Made by a program: the position numbers and the translations under genes. A DNA stretch of 64,000 bases from assembly GCF_003063545.1 (NCBI RefSeq), contig NZ_NESD01000003.1:186001-250000 (forward strand), in the 5' to 3' direction. Each line of letters begins with the position of its first letter. Within the stretch, counting starts at the first letter, position 1. Positions 36,923 to 46,443 of the stretch are shown here, one piece after another. The stretch is from Limnohabitans sp. Jir61. Its GTDB lineage: Bacteria > Pseudomonadota > Gammaproteobacteria > Burkholderiales > Burkholderiaceae_C. The notes beneath the pieces were generated by a model that saw only the letters and a list, made by a program, of their open reading frames with translations, did not search any database and was not told the origin of the DNA.

Positions 36923-37974
36923 GTACTTACTTTATCCGCGCCAAAGTTGATTTGAACCTTCATGGCTTGGCTTTTGTCGCCAGCCAACTCAAAGGCGTGG
37001 GTGGCTTGATCAAAGTCAATCACATGTGAAATGACAGGGCGACCATCGATCAAACCCTCGTTCAAAAAACGCACCGCCACAGCGAATTCTTCATGGAAGC
37101 GGAAGGTGCCGCGCAGCTCCAACTCTTTGCCCACCAGTTGGTTCAAGGGCAAGGTGGAGTCGCCACCCAAACCGATGCTGACAATGACGCCGCGTGGTGT
37201 CACCACATCTAATCCGCTACGCAGCGCTTTGTCATTGCCCGATGCTTCAAACATCACATCGAAGACGCCTTTGTTGGCAGCAAAGGGCGCCAAGCCGTCG
37301 GGCGAGGTGCTGAGGTTGATGGTTTCATCTGCGCCCATGGCACGGGCGCAGACCAGGGGTGCATCGGCCACGTCCACCGCCACGATGCGCGCAGCACCCG
37401 CGCGGCGTAAGCCTGCAATGAGCAGCACCCCAATCGGGCCACAACCAGTGACCAACACCTGTTTGCCAAACACTGAGCCCGCACGTTGAATGGCATGCAA
37501 GCCCACTGACAAAGGTTCGGCCAAAGCGGCTAACGACAAGCTCAGCGTGTCGTTGAGTTTGTGCGCTTGTGAGGCGTCAATCACCAACGATTCGCGGAAC
37601 GCGCCTTGGATGTGCGGAAAGCGCATGGCGCTGCCGTAAAAGCGCATGTCCAAGCAATGGTTGTGATGCCCTTTTTGGCAGTACTGACATTGACCGCATG
37701 GCCGTGATGGCGAAATGGCAATGCGCTGTCCTGCTGCAATACCTGTGACCGCTGACCCCACGGCGCTGACGATGCCAGAGACTTCATGACCCAACACCAT
37801 CGGCTCTTTGATGCGAACCGTGCCAAAGCCGCCATGACGGAAGTAGTGCAAATCGGAGCCGCATATGCCGCCATAGGCAACACGCACTGCGAGCTGGTGT
37901 GAGCCCAAGGCTTCGGTTTCAAACGTGTCTAAGCGTAGGTCTTCGGGGGCGTGGCAAACAATGGCTTTACTCAT
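36919..37974 (-). CDS. L-idonate 5-dehydrogenase-like zinc alcohol dehydrogenase
   Basis: 351 aa; GICGSDLHYFRHGGFG, VLGHEVSGIV, VTGCGPIGVLLIAGLRRAGA; adjacent to IdnO-like SDR and gluconokinase. Confidence 0.83.
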   Translation of the reverse strand: MSKAIVCHAPEDLRLDTFETEALGSHQLAVRVAYGGICGSDLHYFRHGGFGTVRIKEPMVLGHEVSGIVSAVGSAVTGIAAGQRIAISPSRPCGQCQYCQKGHHNHCLDMRFYGSAMRFPHIQGAFRESLVIDASQAHKLNDTLSLSLAALAEPLSVGLHAIQRAGSVFGKQVLVTGCGPIGVLLIAGLRRAGAARIVAVDVADAPLVCARAMGADETINLSTSPDGLAPFAANKGVFDVMFEASGNDKALRSGLDVVTPRGVIVSIGLGGDSTLPLNQLVGKELELRGTFRFHEEFAVAVRFLNEGLIDGRPVISHVIDFDQATHAFELAGDKSQAMKVQINFGADKVST

Positions 37975-37984
37975 ATCAATCCTT

Positions 37985-38755
37985 TTACAGCTGCGCTGTC
38001 ACGCCGCCGTCCACATACAGAATGTGTCCGTTCACAAAAGTTGAGGCATCACTGGCCAAGAACACGGCAGCACCTGCCAACTCTTCCACGTCTCCCCAGC
38101 GGCGGCTCGGTGTTCTGTTGGTCAGCCAAGCACTGAAGGTCACGTCATTCACCAGCTTTTCATTCAATTCAGTTTTGAAATACCCAGGGCCAATGCCGTT
38201 GACGTTCAGGCCAAGTGGGCCCCAGTCAATCGCCATGCCTTTGGTCAACATCTTGAGTGCGCCTTTGCTGGCCATGTAGGGCGAAATGCCAGGGCGACCC
38301 AATTCGCTTTGCACCGAACAGATGTTGATGATGCGGCCTTTGTGACGTTTGATCATGTGCTGCGCCACCGCTTGGCCCACGAAGAACACACTGTCCAAGT
38401 TGGTTTGCATCAAGTCATGCCAGTCTTGGTGCGAGAACTCATGCAAAGGCGCGCGGCGTTGGATGCCTGCGTTGTTGATCAAGATGTCGATCGGACCAAT
38501 CTCATGCTCAATGCCATCCACGTTGGCTTTGACGGCGTCTGCGTCGGTCACATCAAAGGCGCGGGTGTGGACGTCGAATCCTTCAGTGCGTAAGGTTTTG
38601 GCGGTGGCTTGCAGCTTGGCATCGTCGCGGCCGTTCAAGACCAAGCTTGCGCCGGCTTGTGCCAAACCTCGTGCGAGCCCTAAGCCAATGCCAGCAGAGG
38701 ATCCGGTGACAAAGGCCACGCGGCCATCAAGGCGAAATGTTTGTGCGGTGATCAT
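37985..38755 (-). CDS. SDR oxidoreductase, gluconate 5-dehydrogenase-like
   Basis: 256 aa; FVTGSSAGIGLGLARGLAQAGA, YMASKGALKMLTKGMAIDWGP, PAEL..GAAVFLASDAS-type C-terminus. Confidence 0.83.
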   Translation of the reverse strand: MITAQTFRLDGRVAFVTGSSAGIGLGLARGLAQAGASLVLNGRDDAKLQATAKTLRTEGFDVHTRAFDVTDADAVKANVDGIEHEIGPIDILINNAGIQRRAPLHEFSHQDWHDLMQTNLDSVFFVGQAVAQHMIKRHKGRIINICSVQSELGRPGISPYMASKGALKMLTKGMAIDWGPLGLNVNGIGPGYFKTELNEKLVNDVTFSAWLTNRTPSRRWGDVEELAGAAVFLASDASTFVNGHILYVDGGVTAQL

Positions 38756-39261
38756 GCGGGGTTCAAATGCAACTGTTGTTCAATCTGGGCCACCAAATGG
38801 TCAGCTGGCTGAGCAATGTCAAGGCTGAGCACAGCCTCGTCGGGGCTAGGAATTTCTAAAGTATTGAGCTGGCTGGCCAGCAATGTGGGCGGCATGTAGT
38901 GGCCTTGGCGTTGGTTCAAACGTGAGGCCAACAAGGTGGGGTCACCATGCAAGTGGACAAAGCGCACATCGGCGGTGGCTGCACGTAAGCGTTCGCGGTA
39001 CATGTGTTTGAGTGCCGAGCAAGATACAACCAAGCCCTCATCCGCGCCCAGACCCGATAGCCGAGCTGCAATGGCATCGAGCCAATCTGCGCGGTCTGCA
39101 TCTGTCAGGGGTGTGCCCGCCGCCATCAGGGCAACGTTGCGTGGCGGGTGCAGGTCATCACCTTCTAAGAAGGCCACACCAAGGCGCTGCGCCAAGCGCT
39201 GGCCTACGGTGCTTTTGCCGCAACCGCTCACACCCATGATGATGAGGCGAGGAGGTGTCAT
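38752..39261 (-). CDS. Gluconokinase
   Basis: 169 aa; IIMGVSGCGKSTVGQRLAQRLGVAFLEGDDLHPPRN. Confidence 0.9.
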   Translation of the reverse strand: MTPPRLIIMGVSGCGKSTVGQRLAQRLGVAFLEGDDLHPPRNVALMAAGTPLTDADRADWLDAIAARLSGLGADEGLVVSCSALKHMYRERLRAATADVRFVHLHGDPTLLASRLNQRQGHYMPPTLLASQLNTLEIPSPDEAVLSLDIAQPADHLVAQIEQQLHLNPA

Positions 39262-39263
39262 GG

Positions 39264-40319
39264 TCAGAGGCGTTGCTCGGTGGTGCCGTCAAACACGTGG
39301 GCTTTGGCAGCATCAAATTTCAGATACACCGTGTCATTGGGCTGCACTTGCGTGCGTCCGTGCATGACCAAGACGAATTTTTGTTCACCCACTTGCAGCA
39401 GCAACTCGGTCTCAGCGCCTGTGGGCTCGACCACGACCACTTGAGCCGCAATGCCGCTGTCGGCCAACTCCAAGTCGCCAGGGCGTATGCCGTAATGCAC
39501 GCTGGTGCCATCGGCCACTTGCGTCACATCGGGTGGCAAAGGCCACTGCGCGCCCAGTGCAGAGACGCTGCCTTGATGGACGGTGCCTTTGAACACGTTC
39601 ATCGCAGGAGAGCCGATGAACTGCGCCACAAATAAATTACCGGGGTGGTCAAACAATTCAAGCGGAGTGCCGATTTGTTCGACGATGCCATCGTGCATCA
39701 CCACAATGCGATCAGCCATGGTCATGGCTTCGATTTGGTCGTGCGTCACATACACAGTGGTCGTTTTGAGGCGTTGGTGCAGCGCTTTGATTTCGGCACG
39801 CATCGCCACGCGCAGCTTGGCGTCAAGGTTAGACAAGGGTTCGTCAAACAAGAACACTTTGGGGTCACGCACAATCGCGCGGCCCATCGCCACACGTTGA
39901 CGTTGACCGCCCGACAGCTCGCGAGGATAGCGGTCCAGCAATGCGCCCAAGTTCAAGATGCTGGCGGCGTGCGCCACGCGCTCTTCAGTGGTCTTGGCAT
40001 CGGCTTTGCGCAAACGCAATGAGAAGGCCATGTTCTCGCGCACCGTCATATGTGGATACAGCGCGTAGCTTTGGAACACCATTGCGATGTCGCGGTCTTT
40101 GGACTCCAGGTCGTTGATGACGGTGTGGTCAATGCTGATCTCGCCGCCTGAAATTTCTTCTAAACCAGCCAGCATGCGCAATAGCGTGGACTTGCCACAA
40201 CCCGAAGGCCCGACCAGCACCACGAACTCGCCGTTTTGAATTTCAAAGGTGATGCCGTGGATGACCTTGACGTGGTTGCCGTATGTTTTTTGAACGTTAT
40301 TGAATGAAACGGATGCCAT
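39264..40319 (-). CDS. Sugar ABC transporter ATP-binding protein (UgpC/MalK type)
   Basis: 351 aa; VGPSGCGKSTLLRMLAGLE, LSGGQRQRVAMGRAIVRDPKVFLFDEPLSNLDAKLR, C-terminal regulatory TOBE domain. Confidence 0.92.
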   Translation of the reverse strand: MASVSFNNVQKTYGNHVKVIHGITFEIQNGEFVVLVGPSGCGKSTLLRMLAGLEEISGGEISIDHTVINDLESKDRDIAMVFQSYALYPHMTVRENMAFSLRLRKADAKTTEERVAHAASILNLGALLDRYPRELSGGQRQRVAMGRAIVRDPKVFLFDEPLSNLDAKLRVAMRAEIKALHQRLKTTTVYVTHDQIEAMTMADRIVVMHDGIVEQIGTPLELFDHPGNLFVAQFIGSPAMNVFKGTVHQGSVSALGAQWPLPPDVTQVADGTSVHYGIRPGDLELADSGIAAQVVVVEPTGAETELLLQVGEQKFVLVMHGRTQVQPNDTVYLKFDAAKAHVFDGTTEQRL

Positions 40320-40331
40320 CTTTTTTCTTCC

Positions 40332-41174
40332 TTAGCTCTTGACTGCGCCGGCGGTCAGGCCAGACACCATGTAACGTTTGAATGTGTAATAAATTGCAGC
40401 GGGTGGCAGGGCGTAAATCAAACCCGTGGCCATGAGCAACTCCCATGGGGAATCGTCAGCCGACAAGAAGTTGCCCAAGGCCACCGCCAGCGTCACGTCT
40501 TGGTCGTTGGACAACAGCAAGAACGCATAGAGGTATTCGTTCCAAGCCAGTAGCAAGGCATAGGTGCCAACGGCGACCAGCGATGGGACCATCAAGGGCA
40601 AGTAAACCATCCAGAACAACTGCAAGGGTGTTGCACCATCAATGCGTGCGGCTTCGTCCAATTCGTAAGGCAGTTTGTCGCTGGCTTGTTTGAGTACCCA
40701 AATGCAATAAGGCGAAGCGATGGTCACCATGGCCAAGATCAAGGACCATTGGTTGTTCAGCAAGCCATACAAGCCCATGGTTTTGTACATGGGTACGGCC
40801 AAGAATGCGGCAGGGATGAAGTAGGTGAACAAGGCCAAGTTCATCACCGTTTGCCCGCCACGAATTTTCAGACGACTGATGGCAAAGGCCGAGGTGGTGG
40901 CCACCAACAAAGTCAGCGCACCCACTGTCAGCGCAATGATGAACGAATTACCCAGTTGTGCCCAAAAGTGGTCCAAGTAGAAGTGCTGTCTCTTGAAGAC
41001 AATTTCGAAGTTCTGCAGCGTGGGATGTTCTGGCCACAAGGCCCCCGAGGTTGCCGTGTCGCGGGGCGAGATGGCAAACAAGATCATGTGGTAGACCGGA
41101 AACAAGGTCCATAGCAAAACGGGAATGCCAATCAAAAGCAGCTTGGCTTCTGCAGCGATTTTTTTCAAACTCAT
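40332..41174 (-). CDS. Carbohydrate ABC transporter permease (MalG-like)
   Basis: 280 aa; EAARIDGATPLQLFWMVYLPLMVPSL EAA loop. Confidence 0.9.
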   Translation of the reverse strand: MSLKKIAAEAKLLLIGIPVLLWTLFPVYHMILFAISPRDTATSGALWPEHPTLQNFEIVFKRQHFYLDHFWAQLGNSFIIALTVGALTLLVATTSAFAISRLKIRGGQTVMNLALFTYFIPAAFLAVPMYKTMGLYGLLNNQWSLILAMVTIASPYCIWVLKQASDKLPYELDEAARIDGATPLQLFWMVYLPLMVPSLVAVGTYALLLAWNEYLYAFLLLSNDQDVTLAVALGNFLSADDSPWELLMATGLIYALPPAAIYYTFKRYMVSGLTAGAVKS

Positions 41175-42031
41175 TTCGACAGCCTCTTCATCATGAAGTA
41201 AACCAGGGGCAACACAAACGGCAGTGCGACGACGATGGAGGCCATGGCTAAGTCCACTTGGTCCAAGCGCAGGTAGCGAATGCCCAAGGTGGCCAATACG
41301 TGCGTCATGTCAGCAGGTCCACCGCCTGTGAGCAGGTACACGCTGTTGAAGTCACCCAAGGTCCAAATCATCGACAAGATGGTGGAGGTGAGGTAGAGCG
41401 AGCGCATGGATGGCCATGTGATGAACTTGAACTTTTGCCAGCGTGTGGCGCCGTCTACCGAAGCAGCTTCGTATTGCTCCGTAGGAATGGCCAAACGTGC
41501 TGCCACCAAGATCAGGGTCCAAAACGGCAGCGATTTCCAAATGTGCATGAGCATGGAAAAGCTCAGCGCCAAGGTGGGGTCGTTCAACCAGTTGGGGCCG
41601 TCTAGTCCTGTCCAGCGGAAGATGGCGCTGTTGATGATGCCCCACTCAGGATTGAGCATGAAGCGCACCGACAAGATGGTCGGAATCGACGGCACCGCCC
41701 ATGGCAAGATGAACAAGGCGGCCACAATCTTGACCCACCAGCGCTCCAGCACAAAAAAGCCAGACAGCGCCAGGGCCACCACCATCTTGATGTTGATGGC
41801 GACGACTAAAAACACCAAGGTGTTAACAGCACTGCGAAAGAAAATGGGGTCGTTGAACAAGTCCACATAGCTTTGTGGATGACGTGCTAACCACAGGCCG
41901 TAGCACACGGGGTAGAGCACAAAAATAAAGAACACCGCGATGTAGGGCGCCACCATCAGGCGACCCCAGAATTCCCACGTGCTCAATCGAGCCGTCGGCG
42001 GTGTGAGTGGGTGAACAGCTTGGGTATTCAT
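41171..42031 (-). CDS. Sugar ABC transporter permease (MalF-like)
   Basis: 286 aa; YEAASVDGATRWQKFKFITWPSM EAA loop. Confidence 0.9.
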   Translation of the reverse strand: MNTQAVHPLTPPTARLSTWEFWGRLMVAPYIAVFFIFVLYPVCYGLWLARHPQSYVDLFNDPIFFRSAVNTLVFLVVAINIKMVVALALSGFFVLERWWVKIVAALFILPWAVPSIPTILSVRFMLNPEWGIINSAIFRWTGLDGPNWLNDPTLALSFSMLMHIWKSLPFWTLILVAARLAIPTEQYEAASVDGATRWQKFKFITWPSMRSLYLTSTILSMIWTLGDFNSVYLLTGGGPADMTHVLATLGIRYLRLDQVDLAMASIVVALPFVLPLVYFMMKRLSK

Positions 42032-42107
42032 GGGCGACAGAAGCCTAAGGGCATGTCTCGCTTGCGCAAGACCGACCCGTTTTAAACAAATAACACGTAG
42101 GGAAAAA

Positions 42108-42139
42108 ACACGGTGACCTGGATGGCCAAGTCACCGTGT
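42108..42139 (-). terminator. Terminator/attenuator hairpin between solute-binding protein and permease genes
   Basis: Perfect 10-bp inverted repeat ACACGGTGAC...GTCACCGTGT; on the minus strand it is followed by a T6 run. Confidence 0.8.
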
Positions 42140-42146
42140 GCGGCGC

Positions 42147-43529
42147 TTAGTTGCCAGCGACTTCCTTGATGCGGGCGATCATCTCGTCCACAGCTTTTTC
42201 AGTCGGTACTTTCTCGTTGATGATGCGGTTCATCGCTTTGGCCCACACGTTCTCGTTGTTGAGTACGGTGAACTTGTAGTTCTTGGTGAACTCAAACGGC
42301 ACAGTCCCAGACATGTACTGGTTGTACACGGCCAAACGATGTGGGTCTGCTTTCCAGAACGGACGTTGCTGCGCTGCTTTGGTCACAGGGAACCAACGAC
42401 CCAATGAGCCTTCAACATACGGTGTCAAGTTGGACTCATCCAGCAAAAATGCCACAAACTTCTTGGCCGCATCTTTGTGCTTAGCGTCCTTGAAGATCAC
42501 GCCAGTCTTCACAGCGCTGCGATACACCATCTTTGTGCCATCGGGTTTCATTGGGAAACCAGAGGTGGCAATCAGTTCGGTGTAGTTCTTTTTCGCAATC
42601 GCCCGTTGATCGGCCGTCAATGCCTCATTGTTCATATCGTCCAACCACTTGGCAGCGATAGAAATAGTGGCGTTGTGGGTCAAGACGGTGGTCTTGTTGT
42701 GGAACGCCACGTTGTTGTCCGGATCTTTCCAGCTGGTGGAGGACGGTGGTGTGCAACCCTTGCCGTACACCGCGGTGTAGTCGTTCAAGGCATTGATCAA
42801 GCCTGCGCGAACTGAAGGATCATCGACCAACAGCTTGCCAGAGTCGCTGACCAGCTTCACGTTGTATGCATCCATGAAGGTGAGGAACGAGAAGAACGAG
42901 TCACTCGAGTCCACGCCCATTGGGAAGCCTGTGCCAAATGCGCGCTTGCCTGTTTTTTGGCGGTAGCCCGTTTGTACTTTGGAGCACCAGAAGTCCCAGT
43001 AACCTTTCCAGTCGGTGGGGATGTCGCTCTCTTTGTAGCCTGCATCGGCCAGCATGTCTTTCCAATACTCAATGTGCATGGTCTGCTGCTTGATGGGGTA
43101 AGCATAGTAAGCACGCGTCTTGGTTTGGTTGTTGTACAAGAAGGTGGTCGACAGCGCGTTAGGCTCGAACTTGTTGGTGATTTTGTCGAGGATGCTCGAC
43201 ACATCTTCGAGCTTGCCGTCGTAGGCCCATTTCGCGGTCACTTGGAAGTCGTATACGTCTGCGTAGGCCACATCAGGTGGGTTGCCTGAGTCCAGCGCAG
43301 CCACGGTTTTGGGAATCATGTCTTGGATCGGGTACTGCGAGAGTTCGATCTTGATGCCCTTGTTTTTCTCTTCAAACTTTTTGATGGCCACGAACAAAGC
43401 GTCGTCTTCCGCTTTGTAGAAGCCTTTCACCCACCAAACCGTCAATTTCTCTTGAGCCATGGCTGGGCCAACGGCCGTCACCAAGCCTGCAGCGACCATT
43501 GCGCCTGTCAGCCAAGTTTTCAATTTCAT
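42147..43529 (-). CDS. Extracellular sugar-binding protein of ABC transporter (CUT1 type)
   Basis: 460 aa; signal peptide ...GPAMAQ, KLTVWWVKGFYKAEDDALFVAIKKFEEKNKGIKIELSQ. Confidence 0.9.
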   Translation of the reverse strand: MKLKTWLTGAMVAAGLVTAVGPAMAQEKLTVWWVKGFYKAEDDALFVAIKKFEEKNKGIKIELSQYPIQDMIPKTVAALDSGNPPDVAYADVYDFQVTAKWAYDGKLEDVSSILDKITNKFEPNALSTTFLYNNQTKTRAYYAYPIKQQTMHIEYWKDMLADAGYKESDIPTDWKGYWDFWCSKVQTGYRQKTGKRAFGTGFPMGVDSSDSFFSFLTFMDAYNVKLVSDSGKLLVDDPSVRAGLINALNDYTAVYGKGCTPPSSTSWKDPDNNVAFHNKTTVLTHNATISIAAKWLDDMNNEALTADQRAIAKKNYTELIATSGFPMKPDGTKMVYRSAVKTGVIFKDAKHKDAAKKFVAFLLDESNLTPYVEGSLGRWFPVTKAAQQRPFWKADPHRLAVYNQYMSGTVPFEFTKNYKFTVLNNENVWAKAMNRIINEKVPTEKAVDEMIARIKEVAGN

Positions 43530-43559
43530 CGTTTGTCTCCTGAGTTTTTAGGACAAGGT

Positions 43560-43570
43560 TCGTATGACCT
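43560..43570 (+). promoter_or_regulatory. Candidate FadR/GntR half-conserved operator TCGTATGACCT
   Basis: Near match to TNGTNNNACNA (last base differs); inside the inverted repeat CAAGGT-7nt-ACCTTG (43554-43572) upstream of the solute-binding protein gene. Confidence 0.4.
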
Positions 43571-43578
43571 TGGTGCTA

Positions 43579-43602
43579 TCGTATGATGATTGGATGATCC
43601 AA
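43579..43602. promoter_or_regulatory. Candidate FadR/GntR operator region TCGTATGATGA + TTGGATgATCCAA
   Basis: TCGTATGATGA (43579-43589) differs from TNGTNNNACNA at one position; it is directly followed by a perfect 13-nt palindrome TTGGATGATCCAA (43590-43602). Confidence 0.45.
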
Positions 43603-43604
43603 AA

Positions 43605-43622
43605 ATGCGGATTTACCCGCAT
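43605..43622 (-). terminator. Short terminator after the 2-hydroxyacid dehydrogenase gene
   Basis: On the minus strand ATGCGG-gtaaat-CCGCAT followed by TTTT, just after the stop at 43631. Confidence 0.5.
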
Positions 43623-43630
43623 GTTTTGGG

Positions 43631-44587
43631 TTAACCCTTGTGTGCGCATTCAGGCACAGGCGTGTATACCGCATGGCCTTCAAAATGGGACTTCAGGTTG
43701 TTAAATGCCAAGTCAGCCATGGCTTGGCGCGTTTGGCTGGTGGCGCTGCCAATATGCGGCGCCAGCACCACATGTGGGAAAGCACGCAGCGCTTCGGGCA
43801 CATGGGGTTCTGACTCAAACACATCCAAGCCTGCACCACCAATCACGCCGTTTTGTAGCGCCTCAATCAATGCAGCTTCATCCACCACTGAACCTCGCGC
43901 CACGTTGACCAAAATACCTTTGGTGCCCAAGGCTTGCAACACTTCTGCATTGATGAGCTTGCGAGTGGCAGCGCCCCCAGGTGTGATGACCACCAAGTAA
44001 TCGCACTCTGCAGCCAGGGCGGTGGGGTTGGGGAAATATTGATACGGGATGTCGGCCTTGGCGCTGCGTGCGGTGTAGGCGATGGACATATTGAACGCCA
44101 AGCCTCGCTGTGCGATGGCTTGCCCAATGCGGCCCATGCCCACGATGCCCAGTCGTGCGCCCGAGACCTTGCGCGCCAATGGCATGGGGCCGTTGGGCCA
44201 TTGCCCTTCTTTGACATAGCGATCTGCCGCAGGCAGTTGGCGCGCAGCGGCCAGCATGAGGCCGATGGCTAAGTCAGCCACATCGTCGTTGAGCACATTT
44301 GGTGTGTGCGTGACCATGACATTGCGGGCCTTGGCGGCCGCCACATCTACGCCGTCGTAGCCCACGCCGAAGACGGAAATGATTTCCAGTGCTGGCAATT
44401 GCGCAATCAGACTGGCGGGTACTTTGGATTCGCCACTGGCTGCAATGCCGCGAATGCTGGGTGCAATTTTGGCGAAGGCGGCGGGATCGGTTTCGTGCAC
44501 ACGGTCGTGCAAATTGAAAACAGCGCGCAGTTGGGGCTCAAGCAGTGGCGAGAGTTTGGTGACAGACAACACGTCAATGTGGGACAA
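43631..44587 (-). CDS. D-isomer specific 2-hydroxyacid dehydrogenase (glyoxylate/hydroxypyruvate reductase-like)
   Basis: 318 aa; GARLGIVGMGRIGQAIAQRGLAF, NVARGSVVDEAALIEAL, VLAPHIGSAT. Confidence 0.9.
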   Translation of the reverse strand: MSHIDVLSVTKLSPLLEPQLRAVFNLHDRVHETDPAAFAKIAPSIRGIAASGESKVPASLIAQLPALEIISVFGVGYDGVDVAAAKARNVMVTHTPNVLNDDVADLAIGLMLAAARQLPAADRYVKEGQWPNGPMPLARKVSGARLGIVGMGRIGQAIAQRGLAFNMSIAYTARSAKADIPYQYFPNPTALAAECDYLVVITPGGAATRKLINAEVLQALGTKGILVNVARGSVVDEAALIEALQNGVIGGAGLDVFESEPHVPEALRAFPHVVLAPHIGSATSQTRQAMADLAFNNLKSHFEGHAVYTPVPECAHKG

Positions 44588-44624
44588 GGTAGGCTCCTAG
44601 GGCTTTCACGGGGTTGAGATTCAA

Positions 44625-44635
44625 TCGTCATACCA
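44625..44635 (-). promoter_or_regulatory. Candidate FadR/GntR operator TGGTATGACGA
   Basis: Full match to TNGTNNNACNA in the divergent intergenic region. Extended sequence GTATGACGATTGAAT (44619-44633) matches 13/15 to GTATGATGATTGGAT at 43581-43595. Confidence 0.45.
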
Positions 44636-44694
44636 TAATATGCTCGCTAAGCCTGAGAGCTAACTCGGGGAAACCAGTAACAGCGAGACAAAAC

Positions 44695-46431
44695 ATGACG
44701 GACCAGCCTAAAAAAAGACCCGAAGATTTACGCAGTCAACAATGGTTTGGTCGTCAAGATCGCGATGGTTTTGCATACCGTAGTTGGGTCAAAGGCAAAG
44801 GCGTACCGCATGACCAATTCGATGGTCGCCCCGTCATCGGTATTTGCAACACCTTCAGTGAACTCACACCCTGCAACTCACATTTCCGCACGCTCGCTGA
44901 GCAAGTGAAGATTGGTGTGTACGAGGCGGGTGGCTTTCCTTTGGAATTCCCCGTCATGTCCTTGGGCGAGACCTTGTTGCGCCCGACAGCCATGTTGTAT
45001 CGCAACCTCGCGTCGATGGATGTGGAAGAGAGCATTCGTGGCAACCCGATCGATGGTGTGGTGTTGCTGATGGGTTGCGACAAAACCACCCCCAGTTTGT
45101 TGATGGGTGCTTCAAGCGTGAACTTGCCCACGATTGGCGTGAGTGGCGGCCCAATGCTCAACGGCAAATGGCGTGGTCAAGAACTCGGCTCTGGCACGGG
45201 CGTGTGGAGCATGAGCGAGCAAGTGCGCGCAGGCACTTTGAAGCTGCAAGATTTCTTCGAAGCGGAAAGCTGCATGCACCGCAGTCATGGCCATTGCATG
45301 ACGATGGGCACTGCCAGCACGATGGCCAGTATGGTGGAAGCGCTGGGTATTGGCTTGCCTGGTAATGCAGCCTATCCAGCAGTTGATGGTCGCCGTAATG
45401 TATTGGCACGAGACGCAGGCCGACGCATTGTGCAAATGGTCAAAGACGACATCAAGATTTCTCAGATTTTGACGCGTGAGGCGTTCGAGAATGCCATTCG
45501 CACCTTGGCAGCGATTGGTGGCAGCACAAATGCGGTGATTCATTTGGTAGCCATTGCTGGACGCTTAGGCGTGCCATTGAGCATCGATGACTTTGATCGC
45601 TTGGCCAGCGAGTTGCCATGCTTGGTCAATTTGCAGCCTTCGGGCCAATACTTGATGGAAGATTTTTGCTACGCCGGTGGCCTGCCAGCTGTGATGAAAG
45701 AGATCGCGCATCTGTTGCATACCGACGTGGTGACAGCCAATGGCAAAACCGTGGGCGAAAACGTGGCAGTCGCTCAAAACTACAACGAAGACGTCATCAA
45801 GCCGTTTGACAAGCCATTCAAAGACAAAGCAGGCATCGCCGTGTTGCGTGGCAATTTGGCACCCCGCGGTGCCGTCATCAAACCCAGCGCGGCCACGCCC
45901 GAGTTGATGACGCACACAGGCCGTGCTGTGGTGTTCGAAGACAGCAATGACTTTCATGCACGCATCGACGATGAAAACTTGGATGTGGATGAAACCTGTA
46001 TCTTGGTGTTGAAAAACTGTGGCCCCAAGGGTTACCCAGGTATGGCTGAGGTGGGCAATATGCCCCTGCCGCCCAAGGTGCTGCGCAAGGGCATCACCGA
46101 CATGGTGCGCATCAGCGACGCACGCATGAGCGGGACTGCCTATGGCACGGTGGTGCTACACACGGCACCCGAAGCAGCCGCCGGCGGCACCTTGGCCTTG
46201 GTGCAAAACGGTGACCTCATCACACTGGATGTGCCCAAGCGCAGCTTGCACTTGCATGTGGACGATGCCGAACTGGCCAAGCGCCGTGCTGCATGGCAGC
46301 CGCCTGAACCCGCCATGAATAGTGGTTATTGGAAGCTCTATATTGACCATGTGCTGCAAGCGGATGAAGGCGCTGATTTAGACTTTTTGCGTGGCATGCG
46401 CGGCTCTGCGGTGCCCAAAGACAACCATTAA
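44695..46431 (+). CDS. IlvD/Edd family dehydratase (sugar-acid dehydratase, arabonate dehydratase-like)
   Basis: MTDQPKKRPEDLRSQQWFGRQDRDGFAYRSWVKGKGVPHDQFDGRPVIGICNTFSELTPCN, MGCDKTTPSLLMG, ESCMHRSHGHCMTMGTASTMA. ATG at 44695 in ORF 44614-46431. Confidence 0.9.
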   Translation: MTDQPKKRPEDLRSQQWFGRQDRDGFAYRSWVKGKGVPHDQFDGRPVIGICNTFSELTPCNSHFRTLAEQVKIGVYEAGGFPLEFPVMSLGETLLRPTAMLYRNLASMDVEESIRGNPIDGVVLLMGCDKTTPSLLMGASSVNLPTIGVSGGPMLNGKWRGQELGSGTGVWSMSEQVRAGTLKLQDFFEAESCMHRSHGHCMTMGTASTMASMVEALGIGLPGNAAYPAVDGRRNVLARDAGRRIVQMVKDDIKISQILTREAFENAIRTLAAIGGSTNAVIHLVAIAGRLGVPLSIDDFDRLASELPCLVNLQPSGQYLMEDFCYAGGLPAVMKEIAHLLHTDVVTANGKTVGENVAVAQNYNEDVIKPFDKPFKDKAGIAVLRGNLAPRGAVIKPSAATPELMTHTGRAVVFEDSNDFHARIDDENLDVDETCILVLKNCGPKGYPGMAEVGNMPLPPKVLRKGITDMVRISDARMSGTAYGTVVLHTAPEAAAGGTLALVQNGDLITLDVPKRSLHLHVDDAELAKRRAAWQPPEPAMNSGYWKLYIDHVLQADEGADLDFLRGMRGSAVPKDNH

Positions 46432-46443
46432 GAAAGAACTCAA

